Shown piece by piece: positions 12,546 to 29,850 of a stretch of DNA of 64,000 nucleotides. Positions within the stretch are counted from its first letter, which is position 1; each line of letters opens with the position of its first letter. The notes below the pieces were generated by a model that was not told where the DNA came from, did no database searches, and saw nothing but the letters and a program-made list of their open reading frames with translations. The position numbers and the translations under genes were made by a program. The stretch comes from Anisus vortex (taxonomy: Eukaryota; Mollusca; Gastropoda; Planorbidae), in NCBI GenBank assembly GCA_949126835.1, contig OX421499.1:25548490-25612489 (forward strand), in the 5' to 3' direction.

Positions 12546-13160
12546 GAAGGTGAAGTAAGATGTGGATCAAAGACCTGCCAATTTCATTATTATTATTATA
12601 ATCATCTCAGTTTGAGAAGTCCTTTTTTGTGTTTTTTTTAATAATAAGCTATTATTACAGAATTACAGTAATGTATTATAGGTACGTAGTAATCGTACAA
12701 CTAAGTAGTTAATGTAATGTTTAAAAATAGGCATACACATTCTTTAATTAATATATATTTATATAACTTTCAAATACTTTTTACAGTTTGATCATTTTCA
12801 AAGTTATAAATTGTAAGCTATTTATTCTTTTATCAACGAAAAAAAACATATTGGAAATATTAGCGCAAATAAAATGGGTTAATTATTTCCCTTTAATTAA
12901 AAACGATTCCACATTTGATTCAATACTGATGCCAAATTTTTTTTTTTGTAATGTACCAAATGTACTAAATATTACTGACTAATTATCATTATCTATGATA
13001 TTACAAAATTTAATTATTAGAGGACTAAAATAAATTTACGTTAAACAGGTGCAAAAGATTTCCTGCATTAATTGTTTGTCCATTTAAGGAGTTTATCTTT
13101 TAAACATTAATACTTACAGAAATTATATTATATAGTGCTATTAATTATGTCTCTTTTCTG
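12546..13160. other. AT-rich spacer
   Basis: Nothing recognised. Confidence 0.5.
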
Positions 13161-13164
13161 GAAC

Positions 13165-13365
13165 CCTCAGGGAAAACGGAAAAGTGGTCGACCGAGGAAC
13201 ACCTGGCGCAGAGATGTGGAAGCAGATACCTAGGAATTTGGCCTTACTTAAGGGAAGCTTGAGAGACTGGCCCAGGATAGCGATGCCTGGAGGACCCTTG
13301 TTGGCTGCCTATGTCCTAGGAAGGACCACAGACGTCGATAATCGGCGCCTGTTCCTCAAGGACGA
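13165..13365 (+). mobile_element. LINE C-terminal fragment
   Basis: A plus-strand frame reads GKRKSGRPRNTWRRDVEADT, a stop, then GKLERLAQDSDAWRTLVGCL and CPRKDHRRR. This is the usual end of RTE-like reverse transcriptase proteins. Confidence 0.75.
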
Positions 13366-13794
13366 GAAGGCAGAAGAAGAAAAAGAAATAAGTCTCTTAC
13401 ATTTAATAAATTAATAATATGGCGCATGAGAGCGACATTACCAGAGAAATCTAAAAACAATTTTAACATTTAAAGGGCGGCATTTTGAAGACTTGCATTA
13501 TAATGAGAAACAGAAAATCTATCGCCTGGTCCAGTATATGATATTATAGGCTATATAGGTTTACTATATAATATAATTGTCGAAAGATAATATGTAATCA
13601 TTAAATAAAATATAGAGATAAAACAATATCATCATACTGCGGGAAAAAAGGTGGCGACGATTAGCTTGCACGGGTGCGGCAACCGTAGGGCCGGCACTGA
13701 ATAAAGCATTGTTTTGCAGATTAAGATGTAGCAAATGCGTTTTTTAAACTTTGCTTACAGCAACAGCTCTATAAAAGCCTTCATGGTCAATCTC

Positions 13795-14092
13795 CCATGT
13801 ACATGAATCCATGGTCGATCCACACACATCAGAGAAAAGAGGACTGCGTTCAAATAAAATCCATCTGTAGCTCAAGGTATCATTTGCAGCTCGCTCCTAC
13901 AGCGTCGTAGCACCTCTGTGGTGGAATGAGCTTTCCAACACAGTTAAACAAGCCGACAATATAGACATTTTTAAAACAAAATTAAAAACACACTTTTTCG
14001 ATTTATTTTAAAAACATATGGTAAATGTAAAGCGCATTCGAAGACTTTGTTATGAATAGCGCCATATAAATATGTAATTTGTAATTTGTAAC
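13795..14092 (+). mobile_element. LINE 3' end with TGTAATT tail
   Basis: RSYSVVAPLWWNELSNTVKQ then ADNIDIFKTKLKTHFFDLF and a stop: the C-terminal 'APxLWNxLP...FKxxLKTHLF' signature of CR1/L2-like elements. The 3' end is GCGCCATATAAATATGTAAT with repeated TTTGTAAT units, a typical microsatellite-like tail. Confidence 0.8.
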
Positions 14093-16140
14093 AGATTTAT
14101 CGCAACGTCTCATTAGGTTTTGCAAGAGATGTCTGAACAAGATTCTTGTATTTGGGATTGGACATCCTGATCACGTAGGGCAATATGAAGTGCATTGTAA
14201 ACTTGACTTTTTTTGTGGAGCAGATATGCAAGGTGGGGGGGGGGGGGAGAGAAAAAAATAAGAGTCTAGTAGGACAGACGTTCTGATAGACGGAAAGGAT
14301 TAATGGACGGACTGACGTGCCGACCTACTGACTAATGGACCGATAGTCAATCAGACGGTCAGATAGATACACAGATCAATAGAAAAATAGATGAAAAGAT
14401 AGGGCGAAAGAAAGATAGACAGAAAGACAGAGAGACGGATCAATAAATAGACCTACTGTACATTCTTTTTTGCGACCCTGTATTTTTCCAGAGTAGCCCT
14501 GTACCGAATCGCGATTCGATGTTTCGGGAAACTGCCCTAACCTATATATATATATCGATTGCACAAGCCTACTTTATGTATGCGCAGATACGCCGCATGT
14601 CCATGTATTACCCGCTTAGGAAAGCCAAATACAATCAGAGTTTTAAGACAACGCAGGAAATCCTTAGCAAAATCTCCAGCAGACGACATCTTATTTCGCT
14701 GTGGTGTCCCAGACGTCTCCACATCTTAGCTCAAGATCAAAGAGTCACCCGCGCGGAAAATTCCAGAATTTGCCGGCTTGTCCTCCTTATCAGTGCGGGA
14801 TAACTGGTAACAAGCTCCACACCCTCCTCCCCAACTCCCACACACACAAAAAGGAAAAAGGGGGGGGGGGGTTGGGGGCTGGAACGTGTTACAACCATAC
14901 ATCTCTCTCTCTCTTTCTGTGTATGCGACCACGGAGCGGGCCAATATTAGGGATAAAATTTAATTCCAATTTTCCGCACTTGGGTCGCTGCCAGTTCTCG
15001 ATTTGACAGTCGGTTAATGAAGCTGTCGAGGTGGGGTTGGGGTGGGAGGGAGGGCCGGTGCGAGAAAGAGGTGGGGGGGGAGGGAGGCCTCTAGGGGCGC
15101 CTAAGGATGGACAGGGGGCCTAACTCGTAGATTGACCAGAAATTGGCGCGCCTCGCCCGGGATCGACCTCCGGGTTTATGTTATCAGGGGCAGTAATCAC
15201 TCTTGTTTTAAAGGAGCGCGTGTTGTGACGCGGCTAAAGGGAGGGAAGGGAGCTAGTGTTTGTTAAGTCCGTGGGGGTCAAAGGGGTTTATTGGAAGGAG
15301 GAGGGGGGAGTTAGTGAAAGGTAAAGAAAGAGGAAGGGGGGGGGGCGGAGAGAAGAGTGTTAGAGGAAGAGTAAAAGAAAGAACGGACAACGGATGGATT
15401 ATCCGTAGGGTAGAGACAGAAATGTCTAAGTGGAGGCTACAGTGATATTGATAGATGGACATAAACCGTCAATACACAAAGATAGAGAAGCTATACATTC
15501 ATGTTTCAATTTATGGGGTTGTTGTCTGTAATGTGTAAATGTGTTCTATTATATTTGTATATATTATATAGATATTATAGGCGTAGCCAAGGTGCTCGTG
15601 CCCCCCCCCCCCCACACACACACACACTCCCGACTTTGGCCAATCCCCCTTTTTGTATTAAACGATGTTTTTTATACTTTAAAAAATAAAATTTATTTTT
15701 AAGACTTTTTGTTTTAAGTTAACATATTTTTTAAAACAAATGTTTAGCCTTCACATAATGATAGCTTTAAAAAATTCTACTAAATGTTATACTAAGTATA
15801 ATATATTGATGTAAGACAATTTTATGCTGCTGTAAGTTGTAACTTTGGCTTTTCAAATACATATTTTCAGACATGTATGTTGAGAAGAAAAACAATGTGC
15901 ATTGCCTGATACACATTTGTTAGAATATATATATATATATATACATTTTCTTTTAAACTTTTTTACTGTTCAAACGGACATTCTTTAGAAGAAAGGTTAT
16001 AATATTAGGGCCTGATACGCCATAAGATGGCATAAACTAAAAATTCGAAACCTGAAAATCAATCTATGGGCCTACGCAAAAAGCCCTTGCCTTATTTTGC
16101 TAGACACTGTTAAACAGTTTATGGACTCTAGTACTCTTAG
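14093..16140. other. Spacer with simple repeats
   Basis: A degenerate GACA/GATA-rich stretch lies at 14270-14440. It shares GCGAAAGAAAGATAGACAGA then AAGACAG with 17089-17115. G and C runs at 14230-14238, 14861-14870, 15338-15347 and 15601-15613, and a (TA)n tract at 15926-15943. No gene recognised. Confidence 0.5.
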
Positions 16141-16150
16141 TTCTCTAGTA

Positions 16151-16425
16151 CAGAGGTCGGCAACCGTTTGATAATAGTGTGCCAAAGTAGAATTTCTTAT
16201 TCATTCCGCGTGCCAACAGCCAAGAGCCAAGAGCCGATAGCCAAGAGCCAAGTGCCAATAACCAAGAGCCAAGAGCCAAGAGCCAAGAGCCTAATACTTA
16301 TCCTGTTCTAACAGTAAATTTCATGTAGAAAGGACTCTATTGGCTTTCTTTTTAAGGTGTTCTACGCGCCATTTTAAAATCGCTCTGCACAAGTCTGGCA
16401 CGCGTTTTTAGGTTGCCGATCCCTG
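16151..16425 (+). mobile_element. hAT-type MITE with perfect target duplication
   Basis: Left end CAGAGGTCGGCAACC; the right end inverted is CAGGGATCGGCAACC. Flanked by CTCTAGTA on both sides (16143-16150 and 16426-16433), an exact 8 bp duplication. The interior includes an (AAGAGCC)n array at 16211-16291. Confidence 0.88.
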
Positions 16426-17154
16426 CTCTAGTAGACGGCCGCAATACAAGACATTGTGTGCAGCGCCGGTCGAAGCGCGATGACTAAACGATTGCACTAA
16501 ACGGGCGTTTGCCTGCATCTTTTATAGTGAAATTACAGCGAATGCATAGACTTGTAGTGAGTCATGAAAACACGGAACGATTCTCCCCCCTTCCCATCAC
16601 CCATCCCACCCGTATCAACCACTTCGTCATGTCCGCGCCACACCCGGAAACTACGACCGTGGCACTGAGAGAATCAAAGCATGCTCGGAATGGAAAAAAA
16701 ATTGGAAAGATTGAAGGAATGGATTGGGGGAGGGGAAGAGGAGAACCGGAGGATTAAACTGGAGAGTGAAAGGGAGTAGCCAAATGCGGAAGTGTCAAAT
16801 TGGCAACCTCTGGCTTTAAGTGCCTGGAATCCTGGATGGTGTCTCGAAATGTCGTCGAGGATCTTCTCGACAGGAAGAAAAAACAAAACAAGGGAGAACA
16901 ACTCTTAGTAATGACTCAATGACTCCTAAAGGCAAGAATTACCATGCTCATTATCCACCAAGTTAGATTTTTAACAAAATGTGACTGCCAATAATATGTA
17001 TTATTATTTTTTGTTAGGGCTTGTCCTCTCCTTTTAGTTTTGTAGCAGGTGATATACAGACCGATATAAAAATGATGAAGAGAAAGAGCGAAAGAAAGAT
17101 AGACAGAAAGACAGTCACAGAGACAGAGACAGAGACATAACGACAGAGAGATAA

Positions 17155-17312
17155 ATTGCCCGGCGTTGCCCGGGTGAAAAAAAAAACAGGACTGTAAAAG
17201 GTGCAGATACAAATTTTATAAACTACAATTAAAAGAAAGCTATAAATCTAAGAATTAAATTATTATTTTTTTACTGAAGACTTTTAGGAAAGTAATTTAA
17301 AATAAATATTAT
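17155..17312. repeat. Copy of the GCCCGGCGTTGCCCGGGT repeat
   Basis: Matches 11563-11715 over about 150 bases, including AACAGGACTGTA, AAACTACAATTAAAAGAAAG and ACTTTTAGGAAAGTAA. Unidentified dispersed family. It is preceded by a GACAGA-rich tract. Confidence 0.7.
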
Positions 17313-17317
17313 AATGG

Positions 17318-17440
17318 AATGGGTTATCTGAACAAACCAGAAAAACCAGTAACTTAACATTATTGAATGAAAATGCAAGACTAGACTCGGACAATGCATG
17401 AGCGTAGGAAGCAATAATCTGTAATATAAAAGATAAGATA
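17318..17440 (+). mobile_element. LINE 3'-end copy (FFPSGIRAWN family)
   Basis: AATGGAATGGGTTATCTGAA, the CAAACCAGAAAAACCAGTAA block, ATGCAAGACTAGACTCGGAC and TATAAAAGATAAGATAA match the other copies. 5'-truncated. Confidence 0.7.
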
Positions 17441-17460
17441 ACGTGTTAAAAGTAAAAAGT

Positions 17461-17695
17461 AAAGTATGCCCGTCGGGCCATTTTGATCCATAGGAAGCAA
17501 TATGAGTTTCTGTGGCCACGGCATACTATGTGATTGTGTGGCCAGCACAAAGGCACAACCGCCTTTAGTTTACCCCAACTAAGGTCAGGTACCCATCAGG
17601 GCTGGGTAGACTCAGGGACACCCTCCAGACCCGGGAACAAATTTTTGCTTTCGCCAAGATTCAAACCCGCAGGTACGCCAACCGTACGCCCCCCC
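17461..17695 (-). mobile_element. SINE copy
   Basis: GTTTCTGTGGCCACGGCATA, TTACCCCAACTAAGGTCAGG, CATCAGGGCTGGGTAGACTC and an AAGATTCAAACCCGC B-box remnant match 47746-48005. The A-box end is replaced by a C run at 17691-17707. Confidence 0.72.
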
Positions 17696-17709
17696 CCCCC
17701 CCCCCCCTG

Positions 17710-18600
17710 GTATAATATGTATGACCTACTTTTCTTTGTTGAAGGTTTAGTGTGCATTGACTAATGTGATCAAACAAAGAATATTTAACTTTCTGTTTTA
17801 CTAGTGATTTATATTGCTCCGTGTATAATTGTTTGTATTATAATGAAAATGGAAATGGTTGCGTTTACATATAGACATTTTGAAGAAGTAAATATATCCA
17901 CCTATAGACGTGAAAAAAAGGCATTATCAGTACTAATAATCCTATTAGAAAGCTTATCCCCAATAAATTTATGGGTAAATGATGTCGCTATTCTGCGAAA
18001 GCATTGCTTTTTTCCGAAACATTTCAAAACGATAATACGCCTGAATTTATGAATTATTGATTGCCTATTCAGCCACTATTCAGTCAGTATCAAGTGGTTT
18101 ACATGACAAAGTTATTTAGGTCATTACTTTCACAAAGTGCCCTCGCCAAAGTTAAGCAGAGACCAATTAGTAAACCAGACTTGAACCACAGAACGCGAGA
18201 CGAGATTACTCTCTTAACTCGTAGAACAAACTGTTGTATTACGCAACACTGATACATCACCATATAGGTTCGGCACAAACGGTTGGCCATTCCTGCACGT
18301 TCTCGACCGTCTCTTCTTCATCCCTGCAGTTTCCACATCGCAAATCTAGGTGGGGCCCTAAGCCTACTAGCCAAATCAGACAAATGCCCAGTTTGTACTT
18401 GGGCGATTGAGGAAGGTTCCCTTCTGCGGAGCCTCCACCACGGGTCAGCTCGATTCGGCCGTTTTAGATGCTGCCATAGGCTACACCTCTGCCCTTGTCA
18501 GATTCATCACAGAAATAGTAAACCAGCATATAGTCTAAGTGGTGGCAAATCTGAAGTTAAGTCTAATCATTTCTAGTAAAACTATATCCTAATCTTCAAG
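17710..18600. other. Unassigned sequence
   Basis: GC-richer block at 18270-18540 with open stretches on both strands (for example 18283-18576, Cys-rich near its end). I do not recognise a protein family; it may be a repeat. Confidence 0.35.
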
Positions 18601-18607
18601 TCATATA

Positions 18608-18610
<3 letters not shown>

Positions 18611-18640
<30 letters not shown>
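18611..18640. repeat. Poly-A tract
   Basis: About 30 consecutive A, possibly the tail of a retroposed copy whose body I cannot identify. Confidence 0.85.
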
Positions 18641-18641
<1 letters not shown>

Positions 18642-19970
18642 CCCAAACAAACATGCTCTGATTGTGTTTCAACAACGACAACAACAAAAACACCATAAAT
18701 CACCATCTAAACAAGTGGCTACTTCATTTTTTTAAAAAGGAGATACACCTCTCCTGCCAATTCAAAGCATTCCGCTAAAAAGCTGCAGATGTTTCCCGCC
18801 ATATATTACATCAGCTAATTCCACCTTACAGTCTGGATCAGCTTAAATCATTGGCTAGTCTTTTTTCACACCGGTCCTGGATTAATGCCGTAACGTAATC
18901 CCCCCAAGTGGCAGACGATCTGCGACCCGAACATGAGCCGTGCGGTTAGCAAGCCACCACAAAGTTTTTTTTGTTTTTTTTTGTTGGTTGGCTATATTAA
19001 TCGCGCCGTGCATGATATGGTGCCTATAAGGTGTTAACACGCAGGCAATGGGAAACGATCGCGGGTCTGTCTCCTCTTGCATTCGTCTCGCTGTAGTCGA
19101 GCTCGTGAATGACACGTGAACGTCTTGTGTTGCACCTATCTCTGGATTATCGTATCACGGACGAGAAACTGTCACCGTCCGGGAATATCCGAAGAAAACT
19201 AAGATAATTCTTCTTGTTTTAGTTCTTTTTTTTTTTCGTGTGTCTATCAGTCGGGCTATTAGCAAACGATACATAAAAGAATATGTTTAAATTGTTTTAA
19301 CATTCAACCGTCTATTGTTACTCCCGAGAGGGCGGCCATTATTCCACAGTTAAAATATCTATTTACCGGTAAGAAACCTGGAGATTTGAGAAGGATGAAT
19401 ACCCCAAGGCATGAAGAAAGGTAAATCATCTACCTTAAAAAAAAGAGGGAAGGACTAAAGGATTTTTTAAAAATACTTCAACATCCTGTTTGAAAAACAT
19501 TCAAATTACGCATGGGGGAAATATTTCCAACCAGATTTATCCGTTGATCACGTTTCAAACATTTAAAACTTAGTGCCTAGATTTAACTTTTTCTTAAATA
19601 AAACTGTAGCCGAAACTTCAAGTTTAAGAGTATTGACTCCTAGACTCCTAGACGAAAAAATAATAAAAGACAATTTAAATTAAAATTCTTGAAGTTCATG
19701 TAATAGTAGTCTAAGAACGAGAATATCTGATTTAACAGCATCGCGATATTGGTCCAATATTTGGCCACGATTTTATATAATCTAAGCATGGTAGACTTTA
19801 GTTATATAGTTCAACTTGAATAAAATTAAAAATATATTTAAAAAAGCTCGTCAATAACCGTCATTGGCCTAGCAAAGGGGGTTAAGAGGTGTAGCCCCTT
19901 TGCCCTCCGAAAAAAAAAAAGAATAAAAAACGTAATGCTAAGAAGCTAACAAATTGTCTACCAAATGATT
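18641..19970. other. Spacer without recognised gene
   Basis: Nothing supported apart from T and A runs. Confidence 0.5.
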
Positions 19971-19979
19971 TTATAAGGT

Positions 19980-22242
19980 CAGTGGCGTACCGAGGGAAGT
20001 GCGGGGGTGACACCCGAATGAAAAAAAAAACAATATATACAAAAACGATAATTTTACAATGGTTCTACAAGTTAATGCCCAATGGCGAGAAAATAATGCG
20101 TTCATGGATGGTTTACTCACTTTCCAGTGAGACCTTATACTGTTTTTGCTGCAGATTGTTTGATATTGATGTTACCGAAACTAAATTTGTTACTGGGTTT
20201 GATAAGTGGTGGAAACGGAGTCCAAAACTACATAATCTTGAGTCATCTGAAGAGCACCTATGTTGCCTTGAAAAATGGAAAACATTGGCAGCAGGACTTA
20301 AGCTTCATACAACAATGGATGCTGAAAGTATTGCTTTAATGGATAGGGAGAAGAAAAAGTTGAGGGATTTCTATACAGGTTGCTAGATATTACATTGTTT
20401 CTCGCAAAGCAAAATCTGGCATTTTGTGGCCACAACGAAGATGAATCCTCGTTGACTAAAATAAACTTTCTTGAGATGGTTGAGATGATTTCCAAATATG
20501 ACCCAGTGCTGAATGAGACTAAAAATAAGTACATGTACAGGAAAAGCATCTGTATCTTATATTTCATCAAAAATTCAAAATGAATTTATAAATGTACTGA
20601 TAAACCATGCAAAGATGGATATAAAGGCTGCATGGTATTTTGGAATTATGTTTGACAGCACACCTGATATATCACACACTGACCAAATGTCTGAAGTGAT
20701 CAGATATGTGAAAATCCACAGTGGGAAAGTTGAAGTGAGAGAAATGTTTCTTGCATTTTTTTCCTCTAAGAGGGAAAAAGCTGACGACCTCAGTTCTGAC
20801 ATTCTTAAAAATCTAAAAAATGACGGATTTGATATTATGATGTGCAGAGCTCAAGGTTACGACAATGCTGTCACACTGTCTGGAATCCATACAGGTGTTC
20901 TAGCTATTTTGAAAAGAAAGAACACGAAATTTTTTTTTTATGGATTCCTGTAACACTTTTTTTGCCGAAAATGCTTCATGTATAACATTTTCTGGTACCC
21001 TTGAGAGAATGTTTTCCTTCTTTGCTGCTACCACTCATCGATGGGATGTTTTAATGGGTGTCGTTGAAAAGGTTATCTACAACAAGTTGGAGCGCTCATC
21101 ATGCTGCTGTTAAACCAGTGAAAGATAAGTTTGATGAATGTATTACGGCAATTGTAATCCTCGTGAAAATGTGGACACAAGAGGTACAGAACAATGACTT
21201 TTACATGAGGTCTGTGATTTCACGTTTATCTGCTACCTTAACCTTTGGGCTCATATACTTGAAGAAGTTAATCTTACACAGAGGTACCTACCTGCAGACT
21301 AAAGACTTAATTTTTGATAAAGTGGTGACAAAGTTAAACGCCTTAAGATGTTTTTTCCACGAAAAGCGGAGTCAATTAGTAAACCATGCTATTCTATTGA
21401 ACAATCGCTTATAAAATCAGACCAACATAGGATTTCGGTAGAGAGAAGATTAAGATTCAAGAAGAGAATGGCAGGGGAAAATTTAAGAAATGCTGCAATT
21501 TTTATGCGTGAAGAAAGCAGTAGGGAGATGCTAGAGTGTATTGATCGCTTGCATTCTGAACGAAGTTGTAGATATGTTTTAGGCTGTTCAGCACAAGATT
21601 CTACTGTCAGTAAGTCGTGAAGAAGAGTTATTGGTGGCTCTTTCTACGATGAGCTATCCGAAGTTGAGCTCTTTAAAAAAAAAATACCACGGCTTAGACG
21701 ACACTTAAAAGCAGCGGACATTGACCTAAAAAAAAGTCATGGACTGGTCAGTAAGCCTATTAGATACGTTGAAATTCATAGCTAAATGGGACTTCATAGA
21801 ATCTCTTCCAACATTCTCGCTAGGCCTTCAATTATTTCTAACGGTATGTGTGTCTGTGGCTTCATGTGAACGGAGCTTTTCAAAACTAAAGCCTATATAA
21901 AACTATTTACGCTCCACCATGTGACAATCAAAACTGTCTGATGTTATCGTTTGAAAGAGATATTGTGAATGATGTAGATTTTGATAAGGTGATTGACAAG
22001 TTTGCAGTTTTGAAGAGCAGGAAAGGAAAAATTTAAATAAAGTACTTTTAATGTAAAAATAACTAACCGTACGTTTGTTTCAGTTGTTTATTGCTTTAAC
22101 TTTCTATTATTAAATTAATATTGTTTTTATTTTTGTCATATTTGAACTGCATGCTTGTTTTAAGGAGACGAAAACTTTGATGAAAGTCGTGAGCCTGGGG
22201 GGGGGGGGGGGGGTGATACCCAAAGCCCTCGGTACGCCACTG
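19980..22242 (+). pseudogene. Full-length hAT transposon (ZMYM1-like transposase), decayed
   Basis: Ends CAGTGGCGTACCGAGGG at 19980-19996 and its exact inverse at 22226-22242. The 8 bp target duplication TATAAGGT (19972-19979, 22243-22250) is exact. The interior codes for a TTF-zinc-finger/hAT transposase in several broken frames: RSWMVYSLSSETLYCFCCRL near 20101, KINFLEMVEMISKYDPVLNE near 20458, KAAWYFGIMFDSTPDISHTD near 20622, MMCRAQGYDNAVTLSGIHTG near 20838, and the hAT dimerisation block VASCERSFSKLK near 21860. Frameshifts near 20385, 20515, 20950 and 21340-21400 and later stops leave no intact enzyme. Ends and duplication are exact, so insertion is fairly recent, but the coding part is dead. 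TTF/ZMYM1-like placement is from motif order only. Confidence 0.88.
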
Positions 22243-22679
22243 TATAAGGTTGTAATATGTTGCTCTTTTTAAAACGGATTTTGCAACTATTGCATCATGG
22301 CCGTATCCAACTCATTTACTACTAATAAATGGCACGCACACCCTCCCTCCGTGAGCCTTTTAGTAGTTAATTTAAGTTATTAATGCACACTTTTGAGCAT
22401 TCAATACAATGAAGAAGAAGGAGGAGGCAAGAAAGAATGTCATCGAATAAGCAAAACTTTCGATGGCACTCCTGACGTAATTCACAAGCACCAGATGCGC
22501 AAGGTGCTGAGCTTTGTAAAAAAAATGGACTAAAGTGAAATAAGGTGAAAGTGGAAGCTTTGTTTTTTTTTCGTCTTGATTGAGACAAAGAATAAAAGCG
22601 TCAAATGGATTTTCGACCATCAAGAATGATTTAATGAAAAGTGGAGAATTGTTGGGATTCAGATTGGCGATCGTCGTGA

Positions 22680-22770
22680 CCAGGCAAGACTAGACTCAGA
22701 CCACGGATAAGCGTAGGACGCAATGATCTTCTTTATAGAAGGAGCGTGTGTAATATATAAGATTTGAACA
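22680..22770 (+). mobile_element. LINE 3'-end copy, short
   Basis: GCAAGACTAGACTCAGACCA, GCGTAGGACGCAATGATC, TAGAAGGAGCGTGTGTAATA and TATAAGAT as in the other copies. Confidence 0.7.
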
Positions 22771-22924
22771 TGCTGCCGTTACGACAAGCCACCGATATGG
22801 TGTGCAGAAATGCATTTTTGAAATCAACCTAAAACACTAACTTTTCCCCAAAGCAATAGACTTTTTAAACGGTGAAGAGTGCTCATTTGTAAAGCAGCTT
22901 ATTCAGAAAACTCATTGCACTATT

Positions 22925-23095
22925 ATGATTGAAATGGCTGCTTGAACAAACCAGAAAAAAAAACAGTAAATTAACATCATTTAAAACATTATTAAAGATG
23001 CAAGACTAGACTCGGACCACGTAGGACGCACTAATCATCTTTGTAGAAGGAGCGTCTGTAATAGGCCTATATAAGATAAGAAGATATGCTTAAGA
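22925..23095 (+). mobile_element. LINE 3'-end copy
   Basis: TGAAATGGCTGCTTGAACAA, the CAAGACTAGACTCGGACCAC block, TAGAAGGAGCGTCTGTAATA and TATAAGATAAGA. It lies next to the 22680 copy in the same orientation. Confidence 0.72.
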
Positions 23096-24070
23096 TTGTT
23101 GGCATATTAAAATTTTCCATGTCGACTCTTGCTTCAGAACTGTATTGAATGACCTAGAAACTAGAGCATAATGAATGCTCTAAGGCACTTGCCTTACGAT
23201 TATATCAAATGACAATCTGCATTAATTCAGTACAATGAAGACCGAATAAAATTGAAATATAAAATATATATTTGAGAAAAAAATTAATGCATGGGAAATT
23301 ACTGTTTAAATACACTTTCTTGTACATTTTTGAAGTAAGCTCCCTTGCAAAATTTTTTGAAGAAAACAAGTACGGCGGATCAGGAAGTGGGAATGAAACG
23401 AAACGAGAAATCATAATAAACAATATGGCGTAAGGATGTTACCATGCCTTTTTAAATAGCACTTCATTAATATGCCTTATAAGTATAAGAAAGTTTATAT
23501 ACTCTACTGAAAGAAATAAACGTTACTATTTCTCTGTCATCAAGCTACATTATTTTTTAAATTTAAGTTTAGCCTGGTCGCTAAAACGATAAATAAAACT
23601 CATAAAATTGAAGGACAAATAATTTATTCATTATTCATTATCATTATTATAATAAATATGATTATTATTGAATGTTAATGAATAAATTTATTGTCACAGT
23701 CACAGATTCTCTTCTCTAGAATTAGAATGTGACAGAGCCTTCACAGCACAGAGTCAGAGGCCTAGTAATTTATCATCATAATTGATTAATTGACATAATC
23801 ATAAGAATTTGTATGGTTAGTTATTTTATAATAAATATTTTTATTATTATTTAGGCCTACTAATAATAACTAGACTAATAATTATAAATAATACTAATAA
23901 TTAATTATAGGCCTATTATTAGTAGGCCCTATTAATATTAGTTCGTCAAATAGTTCACCATCCAGGACCAATATAACATACTGACATAGGCTACTCTTAT
24001 TTTTATTAAGTTGTAAATCCACAAATCATACATTTATAATTTATAAAATTCATTCTTCCTCTTAATTTGA
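23096..24070. other. Very AT-rich spacer
   Basis: Runs of TAAT/ATTA units near 23620-23940. No gene recognised. Confidence 0.5.
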
Positions 24071-24074
24071 CGCA

Positions 24075-24275
24075 TACTACTCCTCTGCTCCGATCTCTGC
24101 ACTGGCTACCCATTTACCACCGGATCTCCTACAAGCTGGCGTCTCTATATTTCTCTTATATACATTTTTGTCTTTTATTCGTTGTCTGTACTATGTCTGT
24201 AACTGTTGACCGCGCATAGAACTGTTTCAAATGGGATATGCGCTATACAAGTCTTATTATTATTATTATTAATTG
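24075..24275 (+). mobile_element. LINE RT fragment with TTA tail
   Basis: TPLLRSLHWLPIYHRISYKL, the conserved 'LHWLPxxxRIxYK' motif of CR1/L2-like reverse transcriptases, followed shortly by a GCGCTATACAAGTCTTATTA tail of TTA repeats. The protein is internally deleted. Confidence 0.75.
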
Positions 24276-25183
24276 TAGCCGTTACTAGCCCGAAAGGCAT
24301 TCTTCAATTTCTTGCCTCACAGAATGGTCCTTGCAATGCAGCCTGCTCTTGCAACATGTTATACTATCTAACATTTTCTTTGACAACAGTGAGCAAGTCT
24401 TCCTAATAATTAATGATCCTTCTTTGTATTTACAAAATGCTCCCTAAATCAGATAATTTTTACCACATGAAATTATGAAAGCATCTCATGCCAGGGTCCA
24501 GGGCCCTGATCAATCATGGAGATAGGTTGTGAACACCTAGGCTATTCACCCATAAAGGAAGACCAATGCCAAAAGCTTGGTACATCAATAGAATATTTTA
24601 CCAAAGGAAGATGTTTTATTTTATTTAGCCAGATGCTCTTGAGTTTACTTAGAGCTACAATGGTCTTTTTCGATTATTGCATGTATATCTGGCTTTGAGC
24701 CTTCATCAGGTAGAAGCTATGGCCCCAGGATACTTGAAAAAGACCTAATTGAGTTTTGTCAGTTCACTTCACATGCATTGCATTTGTGAATCTCAAATGT
24801 ATTTCTGTGCCATAAGCCATTGATGTTTAGTTCCTAATTGGCAATGATATCTTTCAGCTCATCTTATTTGCTTACTAAGTGGAAGCAGTAAGCACTAAAC
24901 TGAGTGACACTTGGAAAATGGTGAATGAATTCCATTTAATTTTCAGATCAAACCCACATTAGTGTATAAGAGCCCACTGATTATTCTAAATGTGATAGCA
25001 TGGAGATACAAATGACCATCATCATCATTGTGTCTTAATCATAACTTAGGCTGGTTGTAAAATATTGTTCTCGTGCAATCCACTGTCAGGTTTTATGTAC
25101 ATAAGATTATTGTTCATTTATAATAAATAAGTTTGATTGTTTTAAAATAAAGATTGAAACTTTTTTATCTTTTTTTTTCTGCT
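24276..25183. other. Region upstream of MDP1
   Basis: No exon recognised. The MDP1 promoter should lie in or near this stretch, but no specific element can be placed. Confidence 0.4.
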
Positions 25184-25283
25184 GCAGATTGCTCTCTCAG
25201 CTGTTTTCTTCAAGAGTTTGATAGTCAAAAGTTGTCCTTCAGCATCATTTAGAAGCTGTATCAAATCACTTTCACATTATATA

Positions 25284-29850
<4,567 letters not shown>

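Noticed and set aside
12137..12547. 136-codon open frame
   Set aside because: Wrong frame of a degraded LINE tail; the retrotransposon motifs are in the other plus-strand frames.
18283..18576. 97-codon open frame with several cysteines
   Set aside because: The opposite strand is also open, cysteine spacing fits no zinc-binding pattern I know, and there is no splice or family support.
24516..24698. Possible upstream MDP1 exon
   Set aside because: No similarity to MDP1, whose N-terminus is complete at 25284.
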